NCBI GenBank assembly: GCA_016859345.1
Contig: CM029112.1
Span: 13,900,089-13,964,088 of the forward strand
Direction: 5' to 3'
DNA length: 64,000 nt
From: Istiophorus platypterus
Lineage: Eukaryota; Chordata; Actinopteri; Istiophoriformes; Istiophoridae
Part shown: in pieces, positions 45,250 through 57,200 of the stretch
How the letters are laid out: the number at the start of each line of letters is the position of its first letter
Position numbering within the stretch: position 1 is the stretch's first letter
Notes under the pieces: generated by a model
Seen by the model: the letters and a program-made list of their open reading frames with translations, nothing else
Databases searched by the model: none
Told to the model about the DNA's origin: nothing
Program-made: the position numbers and the translations under genes

Positions 45250-46634
45250 TGGAATTACAGCCATTTTTATCCATAGTCCCTCTTTTTTAGAGGCTGAAAA
45301 GTAATTGAACAAACATATTTATAAATATAAGGATTATTTTTAATAGTTGGATAGAAAATCCTTTGCAGTCAATGACTGCCTTATATCTGGAACCCATGGA
45401 CATTACCAATTCCAACGTTTCCTCCCTTGAGATGCTTTGCCAGGCATTTGCTGCAGCGGCCATTGGATGCTGCTCATTTGTGGGTCATACTGCCCTCAGT
45501 TTTGTCTTCAGTAAGTGAAATGCATGCTCCTTTGGGTTTAGGTCAGGTATCTGACTTGGCCATTGAAGAATATTCCATTTCTATGCCTTAACAAGCTCTT
45601 GTGTTGCTTTTGCAGTACGTTTAAGGTAATATTCTGTCTGTACTGTGAAACACCATCCTATCAGTCTCTCAGCATTTGGCTTTCATCTGAGCAGATAGTA
45701 AAGCTCATTACAGTTAAGAATTCATCCTGGTGCCTCGGTCAGCAGTCACATCAACAATAAACACGAGTGACCCAGCTCCATCGGCAGCCATACCCATAAC
45801 TATAACACTGCCTCGTCCATGTCTGACAGATGATGTGGTGGCTTCGGGTCATGAGCTCTTCCTTTCGTTCTCTATACTCTTCTCCTCCTTGATCTTGGTT
45901 TAATCTGTCCTGGAAAAGTCTAATCTGGCCATTCTGTTTTGAGTGTGACCAGTGGTTTTTGCCTCGTGGTAAACTCTCAGTATTTACATTCATGAAGGTT
46001 GTCTCTTGACCCTAGACACTGACAGTGATAAACCTACCTCCTTTAGAGTGCTCTTGACCTGGCTAGATATTCTGAGGAGTTTTTCTTTACCAAGGAAAGA
46101 ATTCTGTGATCATCCACTTTATTCATGTGGTGGTTGCTGAGCTCACCAGCGCATTCCTTTTTTTAAAAGAATGCACAAAATTGTTGATGTAGATTAAAGT
46201 TTCTACCAACTCTAAGAGAAGTTTTTGTTTTTTCAGTCTAATGATGGCCTCCTTCATTTGCATGAACACCTCTTTAGAGCACATATTGGGAATTCCCATT
46301 ATCAGCTACTAAATGCAAGTTTGACCCTTGGAGTCAAGTCCAGACTATTTATTAGCTAAATTTGTCCTGAAATAATGAGAGAACAGGCCAAACCTGCCCA
46401 TTTAACTGGTTGATTGTCAATTTTCTAATTAATTTTTAGCCTCTGAAAATGATACTGTATAAAACTGGCTGTAATTCCTCAACTCAACTCAACAGTTAAT
46501 GCAATGCTTTTGTTAAACCTCTTGAATTGAGGCTGAAAATTTACATTTCAGTCACATCTTGGCAGCTATGTGATTGTGTACAGAGGTATTATTATGAAAA
46601 CTATGTCATTGTCCAAATATTTTATGTAACTGTA
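45250..46634. mobile_element. Tc1/mariner-like transposon, degenerate copy 2
   Basis: The right end GTCCAAATATTTTATGTAAC then TGTA (46607-46634) and the left inner part GGAATTACAGCCATTTTTAT are arms of the same long inverted repeat. The interior, on the minus strand, retains transposase-like remnants (near 45751-45993 and 45360-45480) with many stops and frameshifts. Inactive. Confidence 0.6.
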
Positions 46635-47984
46635 TGCTTGCACTCAAAGGTAAGTTACATTGACACTGACAACTGCTCTTGCCTTCTCCCACCTACTCAC
46701 TAGTGTGTCCTATATTTTGTGACCTGAAAGGTGCGAGAAAATCATTAAACTCAAACTACACGATACATATTGGGGTTCACACCTGGTATACACTGAGGCA
46801 AAAACACTTGACCATCCAGGAACTAGCAAAATAATCGACTTTTGCTTCAGGTTTTGGGATAGGTTAGCTGGGTTCTTGCTGAAAGTTGTTTAAGCCATTG
46901 GGCGAAAGAAAGCATTAAGCATCTCAAATTACAGGCCTTTTTCAGTGCAGACAGTTTGACCTGTCATAGTAGGAAAAGCACTGGTGTTAGTGATCGTGAT
47001 AATGATGGATTAATGATAATGATAGCTCTGTTTTATTCAGCTGTCCCAGTAAGCCATGACAGTGTGACAGTGAACCAGAATGCACCAGAATTCTCAACGG
47101 GAAGCAGCTACATAATAACCAGTCAAAAATAACTTTATCACTTACATCTGTGGTTTTTCGTCATATTTAAAAATGGCACATGTGAAAAAGGCCTGTTGTT
47201 GACATTATAGGTCAGAGTGATTAATAGTATGCAGCCATCAGCTGGAAGTGTTTTTGACCGAAGTGCACATGCATTGGATCATGGTGGGAAAATTTTGAAA
47301 TGTTACTTTTGTATTGTGACAACAATGATTTGAATATTTGTTCAGGAACACCTCAGGTCAGTATTCACATCTTGTAAAATGATATCTTGACCAGCACTCT
47401 CACATGAACAACTCTCTGGGTGTAAGCAAGTAGGTAAAGATGACGACAAAGCCCACAGAATGTCAAACTAACGGTGAAATTTCATGAGCCCGTTTGGCAG
47501 AATACCACAAAAGTATTCTTTTATACACCATTTTGATCATGATATATAAAGTATATTCTATGCACAGAGTGAATGAACTAAAAGAAGTGAGTGAAGGGTC
47601 ACTTTAGGTTTCTTTAAAGGACAGGCCATTTAAGTGATGCTCATACTGTACAGTACATGTAACTAGAACACACTTGTATGACCAGAAAAAATCTGTAAGC
47701 TTAAAGCTCTTTTCTCCCTTTGTCTTATACGAGGGCCAGTTTGGTTACACCACTATGTCCAGTTCTTACATTGTTTTAACAGAGATTTTCCTCGTTATGA
47801 CTTTGGGTTCATCTGCTAAAGCAGTGCCTGTGTTTTATGTAACTGTTTACTGTAGCTCATCCTGTCTTTTTCTTTGGAAGCAATTGTAACATTAAGGATG
47901 GAGAAAGTGCTGAGAACAAAATACTTAAGACTGAGATAGAGTGATGTGGTTTATACAGTGGTATCCTTTCCCCCTCTCTTTTAA

Positions 47985-48600
47985 AGGACCAGTGTGCAGC
48001 ATTTAGTGGCGGTAACGATGGGAATCGAGAACCAGCTACAGTTGAGAACTGGTTCCAATCAACGGAATTGTATGCCAACGAGTTTATTAATTCCTTTTAT
48101 GGAGGCTGGCATGTTTTTCTGACAGTTGTGCACCGCAAAGCAATAACGTCAAACTCATGCATCTACACTGCTGGAAATTTGCAATAAGATGGAGTCATGG
48201 CAGACAGGAAGAAATGGTCCAAATGTCCAGATTCAGTTCATGAACAAAGATGACGGCTGTGCTAGTTGTAATAATCTGTAAATTTGTAATTTCAAGTAAG
48301 GGTGGAAACACCAGATATGCTGTAACATACTTCTTTAAAAAGTGGGCTTAAATTCACACAATCCCTGTATTTGACACTACATTCTGGGCTACTGTAGGAA
48401 TATGGCAGTGCAATATTGTGGGCTCCACTATGTTGCACTGCCAGAGGACCTGCCCCCTATGTATGTATGCAAGGTTCATTCTAAGCTAATGAAATCACAA
48501 CAATTCTTAGTTTCAGGTGACTATATACTAATGAAAACATAATTTCAAATATTATATTCCATTTCTGCCAGTAGATCCACCTAAATCCTATTATATTGAT
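47985..48600. mobile_element. Non-autonomous fish DNA element
   Basis: Starts AAGGACCAGTGTGCAGCATT (continuing TAGTGG) and ends with an inverted, imperfect TCCACCTAAATCCTAT. The interior TTCTAAGCTAATGAAATCAC and TTTCAGGTGACTATATACTA are typical of a widespread fish repeat. No open frame. Confidence 0.5.
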
Positions 48601-48694
48601 CTTTTAATTTGTTAATTTGATTGCTAATGCATTGTAGAAAGTATCTGTACACATGACTCTAGATAAGTATTTTAAGAAAATTAATTCTCCTCCT

Positions 48695-48718
48695 GTGTGT
48701 GTGCTTTGTGCTTTGTGC

Positions 48719-48758
<40 letters not shown>

Positions 48759-48782
48759 TTGTGCTTTGTGCTTTGTTTGTTT
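48695..48782 (+). repeat. (GTGCTTT)n minisatellite flanking (TG)n
   Basis: Three GTGCTTT units, then (TG)n of about 36 bp, then three more GTGCTTT units. A near-palindromic arrangement of repeat types. Confidence 0.9.
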
Positions 48783-50071
48783 GTGGGGGGGTGAGCTCTG
48801 AAGATGACATGAAGATAATGCTGTCATGACAGTAATAATGGTGATAATGATGTAATGATCATTAGAACAACAACATTCATTCATTGATGAAAACATTTTG
48901 TTGCTCATCTTTTTTTCTCTTCCCATATCTTACTTTGGTTCCTTCTAAAATGACATTGTTTAAAAAGGAAATGTTGCAGAATGGTGTGAATGCTCAACAG
49001 ACTCCTTTTCCCTTGATAGCTGTGAGTAAAGATTGATCTCTCTTTTTGATAAAAATAAACCTTTTTTTCCCCCAATAAAAGCTCACCAAGCACATTCTAT
49101 TTAACATTTTTAACGCTGGGAGCTGCTGAGTATAATCACAGCCTTTTACTGTCAGTAGTTGCTGAAGACAGGATAGTTCTCATATATGTATGAGGATGTT
49201 TGGATGTTACTCGTTACTGTTTTTTATGGACACACTGGGGTCAAAGAAGGAATGAGAGGGAGGGGTCTTGATCTAAGAGAATGGGAGGGTATAGGGGTAT
49301 TAGACAGGGAGATGCTCTCAGGCAGCCTGCTGGGCAATGTGCCCTGCTTTCCCTGTTGCTGGCCCCTTGGCACTTAGACTGGCAGCAGCGTGCTGTGACT
49401 CCATCCCAGCAACAGCGTCACAGATTTGGGCTGGCTGCCATGGGGTCCCCAGCCAATCGAGGCATACACAGTACCAGATCACTCCAGGGGTAGCCAATAG
49501 TAAGCCTGGATGGGCTTAATGTCAGCCCTCCCAGATGTGAATTCCTTTAAACCCACAAGGTACACAAATGCACACCCAAACATCTAACTCAAAGACACAC
49601 ATTTGCAGGGACACAGTGTGTATGTGTATGTATGGAAAGGAGCAGAGACACAAAAACAGTCTCTGTGTTGTTAAGTGAATGCACCTCTGAATCATAACAT
49701 TTAGAAAGTTAAGTTCACTCTTGTCAGCATCTTCAAATTTCCACAGGATCACTGTTTAACATAGAGGTGGCAAATCCCTGCTCTCACATGTGGAGTGTTG
49801 TCTCACTCTTGTGGACAATCTGAGTAATACAAGCATGTTGGTGCTGTGATACAATATACAGTAGTACTAAGCATATCCATGAAGATTAAAAAACTGTTTT
49901 AGGTTAGTAAGTGTAATCATTTCTTTTATCGTAATCAATGAGACAAATTATGACAAACTTTGTTTTTTTGTATTTGCATCTTTATTTTCTAAATGCAAGA
50001 ATGAGTCCAGTCACAGAACATTTGTTCATTATACTGGCATGTGAATCTCAAAGTCAAAATTTAAAACTTTG
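48783..50071. other. Intergenic, 3' side of ighd
   Basis: No coding exon was seen. An octamer ATTTGCAT at 49972-49979 lies about 370 bp beyond the IgD stop. Confidence 0.5.
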
Positions 50072-50098
50072 TTTATTTGATGCATTCATTTATTTATT
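50072..50098 (-). terminator. ighd poly(A) signals
   Basis: Minus-strand AATAAA at 50093-50098, 50089-50094 and 50072-50077, 250-275 nt beyond the TM2 stop. Confidence 0.6.
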
Positions 50099-50347
50099 TA
50101 TGTTGTATTTTTTCTTATACAAATGCATTAAATACATTCCATTACGAATACACTGAAACATCAAAAGAAATGAATATAATATAAACCAATTCCTTAAAAA
50201 TCAGTTTTTATAGTAATATATGAAAAAAGAAAGAAAATCAAAGAGAAATTTAAAAGAAAGAAATGTAAAAGTTGTCAGACCATTTGCCATGAAAAAAAAA
50301 CAAAACTCCACGTTTGTCTCAAGACACATCTGTCATGTGATCATCTT

Positions 50348-50356
50348 CATTTAGTC
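50348..50356 (-). CDS. ighd: ighd membrane exon TM2 (Thr-Lys-stop)
   Basis: The acceptor CCCCCTTCAG is followed by ACTAAATGA, which completes the short cytoplasmic tail after IVK. It was found from the known two-codon-plus-stop form of fish Ig TM2 exons. The remainder of the exon is 3'UTR. Confidence 0.75.
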
Positions 50357-51221
50357 TGAAGGGGGAAAAACAAAGACAGTGAAAATGTTAGGATATGGCA
50401 ACAGTTTTGTTTTCTATAGAAATATTTAAAAAGTTCAACTCCAACTGCCCAGAAATGTTAACATTTCATGACAATGACATCATTAAACATAACCGCAAAA
50501 TGAAAACCATACAAATGATACACAAAACTACACTGCAACATTGCTTTAAAAATACAAAAATGTCTACAGCTGCTTTCTCTTACCTTAACTATGGTTGCAA
50601 AGACACCATAGATGAGAGAGATGGAAAAAAGAACGAGGAAAGTGAAAGTCATATACCAACATTCCACATCTATGTCTTGGTACACATCGGTATGCATGAT
50701 GTCATCTAAGAAATCACAATTCTCCAGGGTGTCTGTGAAAAAATTAAAATGAGATTTGTTACACAGACTTACCATGGAAAAGGACAACAAATATATTCTA
50801 ATATAATAATCTATGCAGTTACCACACTGACTCAGTATGTGAAATAAGTGGTTAACCTAATATGGGCAATCGTTATTATGCAAGAAGATGTGAATGGATG
50901 GACAAAATTGCACCTGATTTAGATAAATTCAAATATAGGGTGGTGTTTGCATGTGTCACTCTGCAGGTGATGACTGCCCCAGGTAACCAGTTGACATGGG
51001 ATAGACGAAGGTGGCTTTGGATACTGAACGTTCCATTCTGGCTTCTTTGGGGCTCACTAATGTTGTAGTCCAACAGTGCCGTGGATCCATATAGAAACCA
51101 ACTGATGTTAATGGATGCAGGGCTGAAGCCAAAGACCAGGCACACAAGTTCATTTGTGCCCTGGAGCAACGTGGCTGCTGGTTTGCTGTGGGTCACTGTG
51201 GCTGGGGGAAATAGTCATACA

Positions 51222-51253
<32 letters not shown>

Positions 51254-54200
51254 TTTTTTCCCATTGATTAATAATGATGAAAGTCTAGGAGAAAAAAAAA
51301 AACTAGATACATGCACAAGTCAAGTGATAATGTTTCTTCTTGGAAGTTCAAAGCAAAAGTCTTTAATAAAAACATTTAAAATAATTTAGATTAAAAGAAA
51401 ATGTTTTAAATGTGATCATTTTGTCTTTACCCCTGAGTTTACTTGATTGCTCTTTAGCAACACTGCAGTTGTATTAATTGATAACTCTCAACTCACCAAA
51501 CTCATCCTTGATAGTCATTTGAAAAGGCATTTCAGAAGTCTCATATATAACAGCACAGGAATATGTCGACCTCTTGTCTTCAGTTTTGGAAATGTTTAGT
51601 CTGCTGCTCATTGAATAAGTGCTGCTTCCTGCGTATTTCCATGCAGCACTGTTGGTGTAGTGAGTTGATGGAAGTCTCTGGCCATTCTCTTCCCAGTACA
51701 TTATGATATTGGATGGGAAATATCCAGAAACTAGGCAAATAAGTGTGAGGTTGCCTGATGTAGACAGCTCAGAGGCAGTTGGCTGTATTATCTTAACTGT
51801 TGGTTGATACACATCTTGAGAAACAAAAAGTGGACAACAGTTAATGAGTTTTTTTTAAATTTGTTGGCTATTTCTGTCTCACCATTTAATCATGACGAGC
51901 ACACATATCATGGAGAGTATTATTCATTTTTGTAGTCAGTTTCTGACGTAATTTTTTCTTTTGAGACTATGTCGTCTAGAAATTTTAGAAACAGCTATTG
52001 ACACTACCTCTGCTTTTGCTTATATGGTCCTTATAGCCCTGGTTGGAGCATCGGTGCTTTCCTTCACAAGACACTTCTTTAAATGCATGCCAATCTTCTG
52101 CCGACACATTGAGGAAACTCCGCAGAGTCTCTGTCCCATTACTGTGTGTTACTGGTGGCTCCGTGTGGAATTTCTGAGAGTATTTGTCTTCATCTACTTT
52201 CCAGGTGATGGAGAAATCATTAAGATGAAGTCCGACCAGAAGGCAGGTGACAGTCACCTCTCCCTTGTTCTTAAACTCCTGGAGTGGGGGTCCCTGAACA
52301 TATACACCAACTATCTGAGAGGATGTTGGAGTTACTGAAAAAAGAATATGAAATTGAAAGGCAGAGAAAGGCCGTCAAGTACTGATTATGAGAAATAAAT
52401 GTGCCAAAATCTTAATGGATGAGTCAGAACAGTATGAATGTATTTAATTCACACCTAATGTTTTAATATGATTATTGCTATATAGTTTCATTTTACCTGA
52501 GCAAATGCTGATGCTCTTGCTGACATTTTTTTTCAGAGAGATGTCAGACACATCACAAGTGAAGACCTTCCCTGTTTTCCACTCCTGGCGAGAGATGTTA
52601 AGTTGACTGGTCACCGCCACACGTCCGTCTGCACCCATGGTGATGTCGTTGTTTGAAGATCTTTGCTGAGACTCAAAAAACCATTTAATTTGAGGGTTGA
52701 AGCCCCATCCAGAGCATAAGAGTCTCTGTGGACCCAACTCTTCGCTGGGAATCAAAAGAAGCTCCACAGATGGGTCCACTGAAAAAGAGAGAAATCGGTG
52801 TATCAATGATTCACTCTATTACACATTAATAGAACCAGAAAGATTAAATCATCTGTCATGATGGGAAAAAGGAGCAACTCCTCTCACCAAAAATTTTGCC
52901 AGTCGAGTTTGACCTGAAGCTTCTGGAGAAGCCTTGATCGACTTTGCAGGCAAAAGTTGTGTCTTCCTTCCAGTGACTTGGAGGGATAGAGAAGTGACGA
53001 GTGACTGAATGGAGGCCCGCAGCTTCAGGAAGATCAACATACTGTTTCTCAGAGATATCAACATTGTTGGCCTGAAAGGTGACAAAAAGGCCACTGGAGG
53101 GTTGCTTGATGTCACACTCGAGCACATCACTTTTTCCCTTCAGCAAATCTGGGAGTGATCTCCTGATCTCCACTGATGGAGCTGTAAATGCAGGCTCTTT
53201 ATGATACAGAAGGAAAAAAAAAGAATGACTTCCTTACAGTCCTATTCAGTTATAATACCTATAATTTTCATGTGGTATACTTGTCTTACCTTTAACAATT
53301 ACAGTCTTATCCATGGTCTTGAAACACTTGTGCTTAGCTTTACATGTTATAGATCTGAGTTGTTTCCAATCACTTAAGGGAACTGTCACATTACTGATTA
53401 TAGGAGTTTTGTTTGCATCTTTTTTTACATTGTGACTTGGTGCCTCTTTTCCATCCAGTAGCCAGATCACCTTGGCATCAAAAGCAGTGTAGACGGAGCA
53501 TATTGCTTTTACTTCAGGTTCTTCCGCTATTACTGCCTTGACGCTGGGAATCTCCACATGAATTGAAGGAGGGGTCCTTGAATAAACTGACAGTGAAAAG
53601 CAAAAGAAAAGCAATCATGAAGCAAGACCAAAGCCTGAGTAAACTGTGTCAATGTACACGATTCTTTTTATATATTTACGTATAAAATATACACATTTTA
53701 TATATATTAGGATTATACTGCACTTCTGCTACTTGACTACAATCCATTAGGCAAAAATGTGTTTCCTAGATGTGTATCTGACAGTGCTGTAGCTGAATTT
53801 AAGGAAGTGATTCCATCACTGCTAAATTCACTGCCGTATCACAATATAACAGAGAACTCATTTGCTAACTTTAGCCCGTCCCAATTAATCAGCTTGTTGA
53901 TAGCACTTCAGGCTAAATGTGAACAACACTTGACTCTATTGCCCCTCTAAAAAAAGAGGATAATAAAACAAAGGAGGTTAGCGCCATGGTTTAACTCCCA
54001 AACCCGTATATTAAAGCAAACAACGCAAAAACTTGAAAGGATATGGCGCTCATCTAAACTGGAACAGTCCTGCTTAGCCTGGCATGACAGTCTTAAAACT
54101 TACAAGAAAACCCTCAGCAATGCCAGAGCAGCCTATTAATCATCTTTAATACAGGAAAATAAAAAACAACCCTAGGTTTCTTTTCAACACTGTAGCCAGG

Positions 54201-57200
54201 CTGATCCATGTATTCCTATAGGTCTCAGTAGCGACGATATAATGAGCTTCTTTAATGATAAAATTCCAACTATTAGAAACAAAATTCACCTCCTCCTGCC
54301 CTCAACCGGCACAGATTTTTCCTCAAACACAGGAACATTAGAAACAGCTGTTAAACCCGATATATACCCAGACATTTTCTCTCCTATCGACCTTCACCAA
54401 CTGACTTCAATGATCTCTTCATATAAACAATCAACCTGTGTCTTAGTCCCCGTCCCAATCGGGCTGTTTAAGGAAGTTCGCTCTTGCCTCTAGCGCCACT
54501 GTTAGGAATCTCGGAGTTGTCTTCAGGACATGTCTTTAACTCCCACATAAAACAAACTTCAAGGACTGGCCTTTTTTCACCTTCGTAATATCGCAAAAAT
54601 CAGGCACATCCTCTCTCAAAATGATGCAGGAAAACTAATACATGCTTTGGTTACTTCTTGGCTCGATTATTGCAACTCCCTATTATCAGGCTGACCCAAT
54701 AAAACATTAAACAGTCTCCAGCTGATTCAGAATGCTGCTGCGAGAGTATTGACAAGAACCAGAAAGAGAGATCATATCTTTCCTGTGTTAGCTTCTCCGC
54801 ATTGGCTCCAATTTAAAATCCTCCTCCCCACCTTCAAAGCCCTTAAAGGTCAGGCACCATTCTATCTTAAAGAGCTCACAGTACCGTACTATCCCAGCAG
54901 AACACTCCACTTCCAGAACACAGGCCTACTTGTGGTTCCTAGAGTCTCCACAAGCAGAATGGGGGCAGAGCCCTCAGTTATCAGGCTCCTCTGCTGTGGA
55001 ACCATCTTCCAGTTTGGGTCCAGGAGGCAGACGCCCTCTCCACATTTAAGAGTTGGCTTTAATCCTTTCTTTTTGATACAGCTTATGGTTAGAACTGGCT
55101 CAGCATTAGCTTGAGCCATCCCCTCACTATGCTGCTATAGGCCTAGACTGCCGGGGGACTTCCCATGCTCCCTCTCTTCAGCATCGTTGTGCTTTCTCGT
55201 CCCTTTCCTCCCTCCTCCTGTCACCCGCTGCTTTAATTATTATGATTGCAACTGTTACCATTTGATTTAGTCCTATTAGTAATATTATTAGCCCTGTTAG
55301 TAAAAGTATACTAAATGTAGCTATTAGTTCCATTATTGTCTATGCTCTCTCTCCTCCCTCCTGCACCCCCCTTGCCTCTTGCTCTCTCGCTCTCTCTCTC
55401 TCTCTTTCCCTCCCCCCAGTCGGTCGAGGCAGACCCCCCCCCCCCCCCCCCCACCATGAGCCAGGTTCTGTTCAACATTTCTACCTGTTAAAGGGGTTTT
55501 TTCATTGCCGCTGTCACCAAGCTCTTGCTCATGGGGAAAATGTTGGGTCTCTGTAAATAATGACTATAAAGAGTCTGGTCTAGACCTGCGGTATATGAAA
55601 AGTGCTCTGAGGTAACATCTGTTATGATATGGCGCTATATAAATAAAATTGAGTTGAACTGAATTGAACTGACATGATACTTAATAAAATTAGTTAAAGC
55701 TTCTGTTGACTATACTCATCTTAGCAGACAGCAGAGGATCAGACCCTCCATTTACTTATACCTGAACAAATGCTGATGCTCTTGCTGACATTTTTTTTCA
55801 GAGAGATGTCAGACACATCACAAGTGAAGACCTTCCCTGTTTTCCACTCCTGGCGAGAGATGTTAAGTTGACTGGTCACCGCCACACGTCCGTCTGCACC
55901 CATGGTGATGTCGTTGTTTGAAGATCTTTGCTGAGACTCAAAAAACCATTTAATTTGAGGGTTGAAGCCCCATCCAGAGCATAAGAGTCTCTGTGGACCC
56001 AACTCTTCGCTGGGAATCAAAAGAAGCTCCACAGATGGGTCCACTGAAAAAGAGAGAAATCGGTGTATCAATGATTCACTCTATTACACATTAATAGAAC
56101 CAGAAAGATTAAATCATCTGTCATGATGGGAAAAAGGAGCAACTCCTCTCACCAAAAATTTTGCCAGTCGACTTTGACCTGAAGCTTCTGGAGAAGCCTT
56201 GATCGACTTTGCAGGCAAAAGTTGTGTCTTCCTTCCAGTGACTTGGAGGGATAGAGAAGTGACGAGTGACTGAATGGAGGCCCGCAGCTTCAGGAAGATC
56301 AACATACTGTTTCTCAGAGATATCAACATTGTTGGCCTGAAAGGTGACAAAAAGGCCACTGGAGGGTTGCTTGATGTCACACTCGAGCACATCACTTTTT
56401 CCCTTCAGCAAATCTGGGAGTGATCTCCTGATCTCCACTGATGGAGCTGTAAATGCAGGCTCTTTATGATACAGAAGGAAAAAAAAAGAATGACTTCCTT
56501 ACAGTCCTATTCAGTTATAATACCTATAATTTTCATGTGGTATACTTGTCTTACCTTTAACAATTACAGTCTTATCCATGGTCTTGAAACACTTGTGCTT
56601 AGCTTCACATGTTATAGATCTGAGTTGTTTCCAATCACTTAAGGGAACTGTCACATTACTGATTATAGGAGTTTTGTTTGCATCTTTTTTTACATTGTGA
56701 CTTGGTGCCTCTTTTCCATCCAGTAGCCAGATCACCTTGGCATCAAAAGCAGTGTAGACAGAGCATATTGCTTTTACTTCAGGTTCTTCCGCTATTACTG
56801 CCTTGACGCTGGGAATCTCCACATGAATTGAAGGAGGGGTCCTTGAATAAACTGACAGTGAAAAGCAAAAGAAAAGCAATCATGAAGCAAGACCAAAGCC
56901 TGAGTAAACTGTGTCAATGTACACAATTCTTTTTATATATTTACGTATAAAATATACACATTTTATATATATTAGGATTATACTGCACTTCTGCTACTTG
57001 ACTACACTCCATTAGGCAAAAATGTGTTTCCTAGATGTGTATCTAACAGTGCTGTAGCTGAATTTAAGGAAGTGATTCCATCACTGCTAAATTCACTGCC
57101 GTATCACAATATAACAGAGAACTCATTTGCTAACTTTAGCCCGTCCCAATTAATCAGCTTGTTGATAGCACTTCAGGCTAAATGTGAACAACACTTGACT

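Noticed and set aside
48695..48782. CRISPR-like array
   Set aside because: Repeat units are 7 bp with no spacers, and the genome is vertebrate; it is a minisatellite.
49972..49979. Octamer ATTTGCAT beyond the IgD 3' end as a heavy-chain enhancer
   Set aside because: The same 8-mer occurs elsewhere in the window, including inside transposon relics and at about 3174 and 21508, so one copy is weak evidence. It is kept only as an alternative in the mu-delta finding.
52849..53130. Repeated 93-codon frames (three copies) overlapping Cdelta3
   Set aside because: Shifted-frame shadows of the Cdelta3 exons. They repeat only because the exons do.
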